A DNA stretch of 64,000 nt from Sabethes cyaneus (GCF_943734655.1 NC_071355.1:15170768-15234767), one strand, 5' to 3'; numbered from the stretch's first letter, positions 51,601 to 61,705 are shown. Numbers and translations: made by a program. Notes: a model not told the origin generated them from the letters alone.

Positions 51601-52125
51601 GATGAAAGATGAAAGATGAAAGATGAAAGATGAAAGATGAAAGATGAAAGATGAAAGATGAAAGATGAAAGATGAAAGATGAAAGATGAAAGATTAAAGA
51701 TGAAAGATGAAAGATGAAAGATGAAAGATGAAAGATTAAAGATGAAAGATGAAAGATGAAAGATGAAAGATGAAAGATGAAAGATGAAAGATGAAAGATG
51801 AAAGATGAAAGATGAAAGATGAAAGATGAAAGATGAAAGATGAAAGATGAAAGATGAAAGATGAAAGATGAAAGATGAAAGATGAAAGATGAAAGATGAA
51901 AGATGAAAGATGAAAGATGAAAGATGAAAGATGAAAGATGAAAGATGAAAGATGAAAGATGAAAGATGAAAGATGAAAGATGAAAGATGAAAAATGAAAG
52001 ATGAAAAACGAAAGATGAAAGTCGAAAGATGAAAGTCGAAAGATGAAAGTCGAAAGACGATACGAAAGACGAAAGACGGCTAGAGCTAGAGCTAGGGCTA
52101 GGGCCAGGGCTAGGTAGGGATAGAG
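48630..52125. repeat. 3.5-kb chain of related short tandem repeats
   Basis: Consecutive arrays with related units on the + strand: ACAAGAA (48636-48922), AGAAAAC (48923-49530), AGAAAAAC (49530-49710), CTGAAAAA (49725-50995), GACGAAA (51017-51365), GATGAAA (51395-52015), then GCTAGG-like hexamers (52075-52120). Neighbouring units mostly differ by one substitution or one added base. Rare variants mark longer internal duplications (for example 696, 416 and 200 bases apart, all multiples of 8). Long Lys/Gln/Asn, Phe/Ser and similar frames are artefacts. Confidence 0.95.
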
Positions 52126-55020
52126 CTGCTTATTTATCACTTTATTCCTGTTCTTCTCACATTTTGTCTTTTCACTCTTAATAACCTTTTTTCCTTTTTA
52201 CCTTTTTGTTTTCCTTTTCCGTTCTTCCAATTTTTCCTTTTACTCTTGTACCTTGCCCAGTGGAATTTTTTAGTTTTTTTGTAGCAGTTTCATAGCGCCA
52301 TTAATACAAATGCTATAGAAAAGCTTTCTCCTACAATATTGCAGACAATAACTAATTATACAAATGCTCCATACACCACTTCTTCTAATTCTATTTGGCT
52401 GAGGTGCAGTAATCAAAAAAGCAAAATCGAAACGAAAATAGTGTACCAAGCTTGATGCCAATGTAAAAATCATTCAAGATGGATTAAGACTTTCTTCGGC
52501 TGTTGTTAAATATTCACCAATTTGCTTGGTTGTAATGCATTTAGTGCCCTTCTAAGATTGTAACTTTAATTTTGCTTTCGTAGCCTGCAAGATAAATAAT
52601 ATAAGACATATATTTCTGTCAAACTCGAAAATATTGAATTACCCAATTTAGATGCAGCCAGACCTACCAAACGTTTAGGCGCCAACGGCAATTCCCGCCC
52701 TTAAACAAATCCAACAAATCCGAATCGTGCACTTGCAAATAAAAACAAACACAGTGCACAATTTTTTCCGGACATTTTGGAACCCTTCCCGGCCATCAGC
52801 TTTCGCCGGGCCGGAAAGCAAAACTGAAATGCCAGCCAGCCAGAGAGTTGCTTTGCTTGACAGTGACAAACAAGCACTTGTCATATTAGCTATAGCATCC
52901 GAAAGAAAAACACAGCCCCGCCAGCCAACCAACCGGTACCAGATTGTAATTATGTGCTAATTAATGAGAGTGCTCGGTTGGCATCTATCCTCCTGCTGCT
53001 GCCGCTGCTGTTTGGTTGTCACGCCCGGCTCCGGGGCGCGGCGAAGGTGGTTACCGGTCGGATCGAAAAACGTTTCGAAGAAGTTTGCCTCCAAGCGATT
53101 GTGTGCGGTGCGCGGTGTGTCTCTCGCAATCGGGTGATCCCAGCAGATGGTAAATTACTTTCCGAAGCTGATGTAAATGGAGATTTTCGGCAATTGCCAT
53201 TGGGCGGGGTTACAAGTTGAAGCAGATCTGCGTGTTTTGCTGTTGGCGAAAAGCGCAAACGTTGTGTTTACGTGGAAATTGAAGAAAATGTTACCTTTAG
53301 GTTAAATTTCATTTCAATTCTTTCTTTGAAATTCCATCCTGACAGATCAAATTAAGGAACGATTGCTGCTGCAATCGATGCCAATCAGTGAAATTCCATT
53401 CAGGCGAAACAAGCTAATTGAAACATTAAATCTAGAGAATTTCTCGCGACATTCCATGAACCGAGACTCCGGTAGGGACAAATGATTCAATTTTCTAAGG
53501 ATCATTTCTCAAACCGCTGTCGTACGGTAACAAATTTTATCGTAAACATCCAACTTTCAACCAAGCTTTCAACCAGTTCTCAGTGTGGCACTTCATCCAA
53601 TAAACTAGGAAATTTTCAAGTGATTAAACTCCTCACATCACGCAGCCACTTCGAGTAGCAATGCGCAGCAACTCGCACAGAATAATTTCACTCGATGTTA
53701 TTGATTTCCATTGGCAACAGTTCCACCTCGAGTGGAAGCTCGATTTCCGCCGTTTCTCTGCACTGGGAATCGCTGCCATCAATTATTGGGAAATAATGCT
53801 AGTTCCCGGTGCTGTGCGCTGCTATCATCGGATGGTGGAGAACGTCTGAGAGCATTTGAAACCCGATCCGGAAGGTTCGTATTTCAATCAGCTGGAACCG
53901 AGCGACAGGTACAACTCGAGTTAGGAGAACACCCACACACACATACAGCTGAGTGCACACTACCACTACAAGGGATATCGGAAGTGGAAAACAATCAGTG
54001 CATATACTCTTTCGCTTCATCCGCATCCGTCGCTAGACCGGGTACCCGATTAAGGTGAAACTTCAGGGGTACCTGATATTCGTAACCAAACCCGCTAGGA
54101 GCCGATCCTTGCACCCCAGTTTCCATTCCCACAAAAGGGCTGCAAATAACAAAGTACTTCAGATTAACCAATGGAGCAGACGAAACTTGGGTTGGAAGTC
54201 GATATCGGAAAGAAGGAGGAAGTCCTCTTATTTCTTCTCTTCGTCTCAATTGCACGCTGCACGGCACTGGTGGTAGGTACAACTTACTGCTGGTTTATTC
54301 TTGATTTTTCCCACCACATAGCGTCGATCCAGACTGCCAGCGTGGGGGTGGTGTGGTGGCGAAAGGCAGCCAAACTGGGGTGGGAAATCAGAGACTAATG
54401 AACAAACCCGGAGGGAGTCTGCTGATCAATGCTTTCGATTCATCATTCCTCCTCCGGCACGGGCTGGGCTTGGCACCCCCCGTGGACGGCTTTGAAGTGC
54501 GTCTTTGGAATCTAATGAAATATGCTTGCAAGAAGTGCTGTAACCGGTGTTAACACCTGTATGCGATACCGTTCTTTTCCTTCTAATGAGATGTCGTTAT
54601 GGATGGAGGGGAATAGTACATGTTAGTTTGTCCGTCTTCATATCGGAGCCAGAGTTCAATAGCTGTGTGCTCGACTTCATCGAGCAGCAGTCATTGAAAT
54701 TGGAATTGTGTTCTGTATTTTATATTGAATCGAATAGTAGTTTTATGAAGATTATTTTTAGTGCTCAAACTGTGATATTCTAGAAGCTAACATTTGAAGA
54801 GTGTAATGTAGTCGTTGTCTTCTTGCGCCTTATTAAACTGTACCTTATTCAATTTCACAAATACAAGCCAATAAACTTTGCAGAAAGCGTTTTTTTTGCG
54901 GTTTTCTACGAAAAATAATTTTTTAACTCTAACTAAACGTGTTTTTCGAGCCACAGAAGCTGTATTAAGGGGGGATAATACTCTGAATGGTCGAAAAATA
55001 ATAGAGTTGATGGGATTAAC
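52126..55020. other. Mostly unrecognised DNA
   Basis: One + strand frame at 52954-53220 (88 codons) starts with a Leu-rich stretch that could mimic a signal peptide. It is partly due to CTG/CTGCCG triplets and has no other support. No other feature was identified. Confidence 0.35.
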
Positions 55021-55022
55021 GC

Positions 55023-55072
55023 TATGTGTTGGGGTATTTTGGTTATTAGTTTGGCTATATTTGAAGATAAGA
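55023..55072 (+). repeat. 50-bp dispersed repeat shared with 62437
   Basis: GTGTTGGGGTATTTTGGTTA and TATATTTGAAGATA occur here and at 62437-62490 in the same order. Flanking sequences differ. Confidence 0.6.
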
Positions 55073-55074
55073 AG

Positions 55075-55310
55075 ATGATAAAAAAATAGACAGAATAAAA
55101 CGAAAAAAGGGAAACAGGAAAGCGACAAGATCGAAAAGGATAAAAAATTATAAATAAAAAAACAAACAGAATGAAGTACAAAAAATAAAAATAGGGTAAA
55201 AATTAAAAGAATTACGACGTAAAACAAAAATATTTTAAAAAAAAGTAAAAATAGATTTGTTTATCAAAAGCGAGAAGAAAAGAGGTACAAAAGAAAACAG
55301 CAAAAGGTGC
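55075..55310. repeat. Short purine-rich block
   Basis: GATAAAAAAATAGACAGA, GAAACAGGAAAGCGACAAG and similar A/G-rich sequence resemble the purine form of the larger biased blocks. Confidence 0.5.
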
Positions 55311-55449
55311 AGTATAGCATACCCTACTAGCACGGTTGTTGCAAAGTAGTTGTGGTAAACGAATTATAACTAATTTCAGTCGTAATCCTGCATGGTTGCT
55401 GCAACTAAATGAACCTAAAATTTGCTACTTGGGTAGCATGGATTACCAA

Positions 55450-55512
55450 CGAATGGTCGAAATACAAATGGCCGAATCACGAATAGCCGAAACACGAATG
55501 ACCGAACGCCAG
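55450..55512 (+). repeat. ~15-bp minisatellite
   Basis: Four diverged units of the form GAATGGCCGAAACAC (CGAATGGTCGAAATAC, ATGGCCGAATCACGA, ATAGCCGAAACACGA, ATGACCGAACGCC). Confidence 0.75.
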
Positions 55513-55717
55513 ATTGAACCGAAAATATTCGCGGCCTTCATGCTCAAATGAATTCAAATGATGAAAAACAACCGCTGTGGGAAAAGCGCAACGAACGTGA
55601 CACGAAAGCAAACGATGCTAAATTACCATACAAAATTACCACCCAGTAATTACGAAAATTAAGATCAAAAATACACCTTTTCCATAAATTTAATATAATG
55701 GTACTACATAATCAACC

Positions 55718-57285
55718 ATAATTTGTCAGGCCATTACAAATATTTAAAAAAGTTTTTGTCCCTCTGGTGTTGGGCCACTGAAGGGGGGGGGGGGCGCGCG
55801 AAAAAAACAAAGAGATTTTTATAATCGAGCGAAAAATATGGATTTAAGGCATTTCTTATTCTTATTATTCTTATTAATACCAACACAGCCACAATAAAGG
55901 ATTCCTGGAAATAATTTTAATTATTTCTAATCATAGAAATATTTCAAATTATTTTCTTGTCTTTATTAACATTTGCAAAACATCAGAGATATATTGCAAA
56001 TGTTTAATCGGCCAGGTCAACTGTGAAGTATTGCCGCAAAGACGATTATAAGAAATAAATCTTGTGTGAATGTGATTCATACATCGATGCATTTCAAAAT
56101 CAACAGGGGAAGAAGAAACGGGGACGTCTCGTAAGAACCGATTCTGATTAACTGTAAATTTGTTTCGTAGGGAGTATCGTTGCTAATAAAGTTTAAGTGA
56201 TACTCCGGACCCTCGGGGATGAACTTATGGCATTAACCAAAGTCAGGCTACAATAGGCCAAGGTTATAGCGCCTTATTTCGCTCTCTGAAAATAGATTAA
56301 TCTCATTACCCAAAAATTTATCCGCAGATACAAACTAACCGAGTAAGAGTTCTTCTCTGCCGGAGTAGCATAGAAAATAATCTCCCATTCGACCCGTCAA
56401 CATCTGCAGAAGTGCAAAAACATTCAAATGGGAAGGTATTCGAATAGTACTCTCTAATTTTTTATACCTATCGTTTAAGGAGTACAATATAAATACTAAA
56501 TGAGCTCACTTATCTTGCGCAATCCAAATGTATATGATAGTAAAGAGCTGCTCTCCATACAAACAAAGCTTCTAAGCTGGCTTCCAAATGCGTCGTTCAC
56601 ACACTTGTTGATAGGAATTCATGCAAAAAATTATGTCTTCAGACAATTAGTTTCATCCCTTGCATCTTGAGCTGTAGTATTTTTCCGTGATAATTTCCGC
56701 AGCTCCAATCAAAAATCTGGGACCGAGCCTCACGTCCAAAAGGCAAGCCGATCACTCACTCACTTAAAACTTATCCGTTTATCACTAATCACTTTGCAAT
56801 GCAATTGCCAAGTAAGTATTTATTTAACAATTTTCGGAGTGAAAAATTCATGACGCGAAAAAATATATTTCGACCATTCGCGGTCACAGTTTGCTGCGAT
56901 CTCCGAAAAATATGGATTTAAGGCATTTTTACTTAAAGTTTAAACGTGAAAACCAAATCTATTCTTGCTTTTAATATATACGTTGTTAATTTCCATACAA
57001 AAATCTACGAAAAAAAAAGACAAAAACGAAAGAAAATTTTTTTTGGCCGATTTTCGGAAATTCCACTGTTTGAGTTCCTATTTCTATTTCGTGCTAGAAG
57101 CGTTAACTCAACTTGTAAACTCATTTTTCGAATTTTTCAGACTATAGAGCCCACAGACAGTTGATTTTATAACAAAAATTAACTCGTATCCTACAAATTA
57201 TTTTTTTGTCCCCCGATTTTTCGAGCCAATTTCCAAGGAGGGTGGGGTGATAAAAACTTTAAAAATAATTTGAAAATAATTTGCA
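55718..57285 (+). mobile_element. Harbinger-like MITE, third copy (interrupted)
   Basis: Starts GGCCATTACAAATATTT at 55719 and matches the copies at 37353 and 40708, with GTGTTGGGCCACTGAAGGGG. It is split at 55854/56904 by a 1.05-kb insertion and resumes with GTTTAAACGTGAAAACC. It ends near 57285 in CTTTAAAAATAATTTG...TTTGCAAT, where the last GGCC is lost. A poly-G run lies near 55780. Confidence 0.8.
55830..56928 (-). mobile_element. Retroposed insertion with 25-bp target duplication
   Basis: The insert at 55855-56903 (1049 bp) is flanked by an exact 25-base duplication (55830-55854 and 56904-56928, starting CGAAAAATATGG). The two uninterrupted MITE copies confirm the empty site. Read on the - strand, the insert ends in AATAAGAATAATAAGAATAAG-like repeats, with AATAAAG about 110 bases before them. 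A long duplication plus an A-rich 3' repeat indicates target-primed retrotransposition. No open reading frame or recognised domain was seen, so it could be a SINE, a truncated LINE 3' region or a retroposed transcript. Confidence 0.7.
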
Positions 57286-58067
57286 ATATACACATGCGAA
57301 ATCTACGGTGGCTCGAGAACCTCATGACAAATTTGATTTTCTTATACCTGAAAATAAAAATCTGGCACAATGAAACGAGCCAATGTCCCTAAGTTGATAA
57401 GCATTTCCTCCTTTCCTCCTATAAACGCTAATATGCAGAGATATAGCGCTGTACACACCGAAAAGCAAACAAGAAAAGGTGAAATGAATATAAAAAAAAT
57501 TGAAAATAAGGCAAAATAAATAAGGGAAAATAGGTAAAAAAAAGTGGTAAAGTTCTGTAAAAACGAAAAAATGAAAGAAAATACACTCAAGTCGTTTTTT
57601 ACGTGCAGGATACGTTCCGCGTAAATCAAAACCGCGTAAAAAAGAGGCATAAATTCCGAAAACCGCGTAAATGCCGAAAACCGCGTAAATTTCGAAAACC
57701 GGGTAAAAAACTGAAAGGTATACAGCCCTAAGGGTTGTACGAAAGGGTGACGTAGGACTATATCAGATCATTAGATCAAAGACTAATGTAAACTGTATTT
57801 CTGGCATATGCACGTTTATATGAATTCTGCCATTTTTGAAGTTAATGTTCAACAGAGAAGAGCGAAATATTCAGTTTCAATTCTTCATTGAACCATTGGG
57901 TGGCTTTGAAAATACGTGAACAGGGGTTCATAAGTACAACGCCTGCAACCATTGAGACATCGAGATTTTTTTTGAAAATCTCTTGTGTGTATCATAAAGG
58001 TTGAAATAGTAATGACCAGCCCACAGATTATTGTATTAAATATGTTTCACATGTTTCAATCGCTTGT

Positions 58068-58083
58068 GACCTTTGAAAGAGCC
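58068..58083 (-). promoter_or_regulatory. Histone 3' stem-loop, decayed
   Basis: Read on the - strand: GGCTCTTTCAAAGGTC followed by ACAAGCG. This is the TTCA-loop form with weakened pairing, at the same 27-base distance from the H3 end as in the first copy. Confidence 0.6.
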
Positions 58084-58110
58084 ATTGGTTACAAATAACA
58101 TTAAAGCCAA

Positions 58111-58181
58111 AGCACGTTCATCGCAAATATGACGTGCCATTTTTGACATGAATGGTAACAGGCACGTAAGTTAGCGACGTC
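58111..58181 (-). pseudogene. Histone H3 C-terminal fragment, copy 2
   Basis: The - strand has GACGTCGCTAACTTACGTGC (D-x-NL-A), GTTACCATT (VTI), ATGTCAAAA (M-K), then GCACGTCATATTTGCGATGA reading into ARHICDERA. This corresponds to the last ~28 codons of H3 (ending ARRIRGERA), with a deletion of the DIQL region and frame changes. Its agreement with the 14.5-kb copy shows that the histone sequence travelled within the repeat. Confidence 0.7.
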
Positions 58182-58261
58182 GATTCGCTGTCTTTTGCTT
58201 CGAGAAGGTTTTACTAGTTTACTTTCATAGCTTACCGCTTGTTACTTAGCAGAAAATATGG

Positions 58262-58610
58262 CACATACCTATGCAAAAATTCTGTTCTATTTGTATAAGA
58301 GCCTTATCCTCCTACCACAGGGGTGAAGGGTTTCAAACCATCATAAAATTAATTCATGCCTCCAAAAACCAAACATGCCAAATTTGGTACCATTTGCTTG
58401 AATAGTTCTAGAGTTATGAGGAAAATTGAATTTCATTTGTATGGGAGCAACCCCCCCACCTCTTAGAAATGGAAGGGGTCTCAATACACCATAGAAAAAA
58501 ATTCTACCATCTAAAATCCCCACATGCCAAATTTGGTTCCATTTCCTTGATTAGTTCTCGAGTTTTGGAGGAAATTTGTGTTTCATATATATACAGCCCC
58601 CCTCCCCCTC
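58262..58610 (+). mobile_element. Truncated minisatellite element, third locus
   Basis: About two units: CCTACCACAGGGGTGAAGGG, ACATGCCAAATTTGGTACC, GAGTTATGAGG, GGAGCAACCCCCCC, then a second CATGCCAAATTTGGTTCC. The GACA tail is absent. It is joined to the H3-tail repeat exactly as at 14650. Confidence 0.75.
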
Positions 58611-59259
58611 ATACGCCCTCCATAAAATTGCTAGTCATTTTATCTATCCAACGACATATAAATTGTTCAATTTCGTTCAGTAGTTTAGTAGTTATTAGCA
58701 TTTGAAATCTTTCATTCAAACGTTACACTTCTATTTTCATTTTCACAAAGTGCTACCCAGTCCCAGTATAGTAAACAAAGACGTAGTTCTACGTCAAAAT
58801 CAAAATTTCGCGTAAAAAAAACTTTGTGGATTTCAACACTACGCGAAAAAATAGACGTTTTGAGAACATCCGCGTAAATTCCGAAAACCGCGTAAAAATA
58901 GTCGCGTGAAAAAACCGCGTAAAAAGCGACTTCAGTGTATGTATGTTAAAAGCAAAAAAAAATCAGAGGGGTTGTGCACAAGACTTGACCGCGCCGTAGG
59001 ACTAGGTAAGTCTCTTTGTAGCGATAGTAGGATGTATCCATGTATGTAATAATACGATTCTTCATGTAAACAAGCTACATACGTAACGTTTATCAAATTA
59101 GTAACATTGTATACATTCAATCCTCAACCGATTTTGGAGTTATATTCATAAATTGAATGATAGATTCATTTTATTAAAACGAAACCAAGTCACACTAAAG
59201 CAAACAGTAAATAATTTTTTATTATCTGTTTCTACGTTGAATAGTGCTTTTGCTCTGGT

Positions 59260-59440
59260 AATCGGTAGACGGTACGCGCGAGTTTTTAAAAAGTTGAAAA
59301 TTTTGCGCAACTTTTTTGCGGCTTACAAAAGAACACTGATAATAAAGCATTTACAACCTGCAGACGTTTTGGAAGTCGCAGAAAATGTCGCCCGTGGTCA
59401 GAAAACTTATTTCCGTCATTTGTAGGTCGTCCGCAATGGC
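59260..59440 (+). pseudogene. Possible H2A-like relic
   Basis: The frame reads VIGRRYARVFKK, then ADVLEVAENVARGQK, RHL, stop, VVRNGEKF. This can be aligned with H2A from VGRIHRLLRK through AEVLELAGNAARDNK and RHLQLAIRNDEEL. Similarity is low, so the match could be fortuitous, but its position beside clear H2A relics supports it. Confidence 0.35.
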
Positions 59441-59514
59441 GAAAAATTCAACTTTTCCCTCGTTGCCTGTGTTATTATGGTATGAAAATATAATAAACTC
59501 TTCAATCGTTGTGT

Positions 59515-59530
59515 GGCCCTTAAAAGGACC
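59515..59530 (-). promoter_or_regulatory. Histone 3' stem-loop, intact
   Basis: Read on the - strand: GGTCCTTTTAAGGGCC, a fully paired six-base stem (one G-T pair) with a TTTA loop, then ACACAACG and a purine-rich GAAGAG about 15 bases on. That order is stem-loop plus histone downstream element. It terminates the H2A::H2B relic. Confidence 0.75.
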
Positions 59531-59544
59531 GATTGTTTGATTAT

Positions 59545-59945
59545 CATAACTCCAGCTTGCAATAAACTTGCACTAACGCACTTAGCGTAATTCTCTGTTC
59601 GGTAAATTGGAATACCGATAACCGCAAACCAGGCACGGCTTGTTGCAACGGACCAACAGGAAAACCTCAGCAGATATGCGATCGATGAAACCGTTCGCGT
59701 GTGGTCTTGAATCACGACGAAATACCACTCCAAGTGGCCAGCTGCAAGTGACGTGGGATGATTCTGGTCGTTTTGTTGTCGCGAGCAGCATATTTCCTGC
59801 CAATTCCAGTACTTCAGCAGGCAGATATTCCATAACGGCAGCGAAACGAGTGCTCCAGCTCCAACACGCGCTCAGCATACTTTCCTTTTCACAGCAGCCG
59901 ACGAATACAACCGACCGGGAACTGCAGACGTGCACGAGTCGAGCG
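59545..59945 (-). pseudogene. Fused H2A::H2B relic
   Basis: From 59945 down to 59736 the - strand carries H2A codons from about residue 20 to 89. Pieces in shifted frames are LQFPVG-IRRLL, KGKYAERV, AAVMEYLPAEVLELAGN and ARDNKTTRIIPRHLQLA. From about 59702 it switches to H2B: NGFIDRISAEVF...NK (H2B NDIFERIAAEASRLAHYNK), followed by a degraded [16 protein letters not shown] region to about 59550 and the stem-loop at 59515. The H2A tail and the H2B N-terminus are missing. A deletion between a tandem H2A-H2B pair, as arranged at 60.44-61.0 kb, would give this fusion. Frameshifts exclude function. Confidence 0.75.
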
Positions 59946-60439
59946 TGACTCGTTTGCCCTTGGTGCTTCTTCCTTTGTCGCATCCAGACAATATTAAGAT
60001 GCCAATAAGATGTTGACAGTAGCTCAGCTAGCATTTGAATAATGCTGTTCGCCGGTTTACCTCATGTTTTGTACCAGAGCAAGCGACAAGAATCGGTCAC
60101 ACTTATTTTTCATGGTCCTTCATTCTATCATCTACGTTGAATAACATAGAGCATTTCAATTTCAGTCGCAAAGTTACCAGTGAGCCGTTCGCCTTTTGCT
60201 GCCAAGGAAAAATTACGCTACGTATTATTACTGTAGCGTTGGTGATGGATAAATTTGTGTTGCTAAAGAAAACCGAGTGAAAAGCCCTAAGTTCCAAGTT
60301 TCCTAGGTTTCACCAATTACCGAAAACCCTTCTTTGAAGAATGAACAAATTCTTATATGAAGGTGCAAAAGATGTTACTTATACTATTTCATTTTATTAA
60401 ACCCATAGTTTTATGCATTTTGACGCTTGACCGAATACA

Positions 60440-60535
60440 TTGAGCTGGTATATTTGTTGGCTGCTTCTCACCTTCCGAGACGGCCAACTCAACCAGGCAG
60501 CAACAAGCGAACAGAAGCGCGAGAGGTCATCGGTT
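60440..60535 (-). pseudogene. Histone H2B C-terminal relic
   Basis: The - strand reads TSRASVRLLLPG, then in another frame ELAVSEGEKQPT, then KYTSS. This matches the H2B end [36 protein letters not shown] with the KH pair deleted. No stem-loop was found after it. Confidence 0.7.
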
Positions 60536-60636
60536 AAAATTATTTGATAAGAAGCGAACAATTAGAATCAATCCAATTAATTAGAATTAAAATCAGTGAG
60601 CGAAAATTCCTCAAATCTTCATGAACATTATGCTTC

Positions 60637-60650
60637 GTCCTTAAAAGAAC
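60637..60650 (-). promoter_or_regulatory. Histone 3' stem-loop of the H2A relic
   Basis: Read on the - strand: GTTCTTTTAAGGAC, a histone-type stem-loop with one outer pair missing, about 30 bases after the H2A C-terminus. Confidence 0.6.
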
Positions 60651-60681
60651 ATTTTGTCGACGTGATATGTTAGAAATTGAA

Positions 60682-60995
60682 GCCTTCTTTTTCATCTTCT
60701 TGGGCAGTAACAAAACAACTTGGATGTTCGGAAAACACTTCTCTGAGCAGTGGTGACACCGAACAGCAAATTGTTCAACTCTTCGTTGTTGCGGAAGGCC
60801 AGCTGCAAGTGACAATAATTCTGATCGTTTCGTTGTCGCGAGCAGCATATTTCCTGCCAATTCCAGAACTTCAGCAGCCAGATATTCCTTCACGGCAGCG
60901 AAACGAGTGCTCCAGCTCCAACACACGCTCAGCATACTCTTCTTTCCTCAGCAACCGATGAATACGACCGACCGGGGACTGCAGACTTGCACGAC
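60682..60995 (-). pseudogene. Histone H2A pseudogene, nearly complete
   Basis: From about residue 20 to the C-terminus: PVGRIHRLLRKEEYAERV, then AAVKEYLAAEVLELAGN, then ARDNE-IRII, FRNNEELNNLLFGVTTAQ, and FPNIQVVLLLPKKMKKKA. The expected H2A ending is PNIQAVLLPKKTEKKA. The length (about 314 bases for 105 codons) is close to the family norm, but at least three frame changes and loss of PRHLQ disable it. The N-terminal ~20 residues are not seen. Confidence 0.85.
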
Positions 60996-61149
60996 TGCGT
61001 CACTGTACCACCGCTCGTGTTGCCGTTGGTGGTACATCTCAATAAGGAATTTTCAAGCCAATTAGCAATCAACGAGAGAGGGTAGGATTCCATTTAATTC
61101 TCTTGTAACTTTGTAATAGTAGAATTAAATGGAACTTTCCATCAACTTT

Positions 61150-61600
61150 TGCGGTGATTCCTGAATTGTACCAAGACTTGTTCGATAATAATTGGAAATT
61201 ATTCCAACCAATCACAAAACGACAATTTCTAGTACGACCAAGTTCGAGTTATTTTCAATTTTTCAATTACGCGCATCTATTGAAAATCAATAGTTTTGTA
61301 TATTTTCAATATTTTCCAAATCGATTTTCAGATCAATTGGTGTAAATATCTTGGAAATCTATTGAAAATTGACTGAATTATAAGCCGAAGCGTGAAAACG
61401 CGTTTCTACTTTGATGACCTGATTTCCAACAACCAATCACGAAGCGAGAATTCTGGTAAAACATAGGTTCATTATTTTCAATTTTTCAATAAATAGTTCA
61501 ATATCAAGAATCCACACTTTTCTTCATTTGGGTCAATTCTTAGAAGATTTTACGATCGATTGGTATAAGAATATTGAAAATCGGTCGGAAAACCGCTGAG
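61150..61600 (+). repeat. Two ~240-bp AT-rich direct repeats with CCAAT words
   Basis: CCAACCAATCACAAAACGAC (61208) and CAACCAATCACGAAGCGAG (61429) begin similar stretches, each followed by TTATTTTCAATTTTTCAAT. CCAAT-type words upstream of H2A are compatible with relics of a histone promoter region; this is speculative. Confidence 0.45.
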
Positions 61601-61609
61601 CTATTAGCC

Positions 61610-61705
61610 CTCAAAATCTTTCATTTTTCGTGACGCTCGCATTTTTCGATTTTTTGGAATGACACCCTATCTCAAAACTTGCCGTAAGACGTAGTCCTAC
61701 GTCAA
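61610..61705 (+). repeat. Terminal segment of a dispersed repeat
   Basis: CAAAATCTTTCATTTTTCGT, GGAATGACACCCTATC and GCCGTAAGACGTAGTCCTACG match 30480-30620. Confidence 0.75.

Larger units (their letters stand above)
57716..58250 (+). mobile_element. Dispersed repeat carrying a histone H3 3' end, copy 2
   Basis: Collinear with 14059-14645, including the GGTATACAGCCCTAAGGG start, GGTGACGTAGGACTATATCA, the H3 relic and stem-loop, and AGCTTACCGCTTGTTAC. The downstream junction to the truncated minisatellite element (58262-58610) is the same as in the first copy. Here the composite ends near 58796 in GACGTAGTTCTACGTCA, an inverted form of its left-end TGACGTAGGACTA. Confidence 0.75.
57582..58939. 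mobile_element. TA-flanked element with CACTSAAGTCG ends
   Basis: The element at 57584-58937 begins CACTCAAGTCGTTTTTTACG and ends with the complement of CACTGAAGTCGCTTTTTACG, flanked by TA on both sides. Subterminal regions carry repeated CCGAAAACCGCGTAAAT words on both flanks. The TA target suggests Tc1/mariner-type mobilisation. The interior is not transposase but the H3-tail composite repeat (57716-58796). Confidence 0.75.
58985..61705. other. Histone-relic region ending in GACGTAGTCCTACGTC
   Basis: This stretch holds H2A and H2B relics in both orientations (listed separately) and ends with the dispersed-repeat terminal word at 61689-61705. A GCCGTAGGACTAGG word near 58997 may be the matching left end. 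If so, the whole is one 2.7-kb repeat unit; otherwise it is a decayed histone cluster that was invaded. Confidence 0.4.

Noticed and set aside
52954..53220. 88-codon frame with a Leu-rich N-terminus resembling a signal peptide
   Set aside because: Hydrophobicity comes from a CTG/CTGCCG run that is equally open in another frame. No promoter or family match was seen.
55325..55435. Second copy of the CCCAAGTAACAA MITE
   Set aside because: The ends (ACCCTACTAGCA and the complement of ACCCAAGTAGCA) are only loosely similar, and the arms do not pair well.
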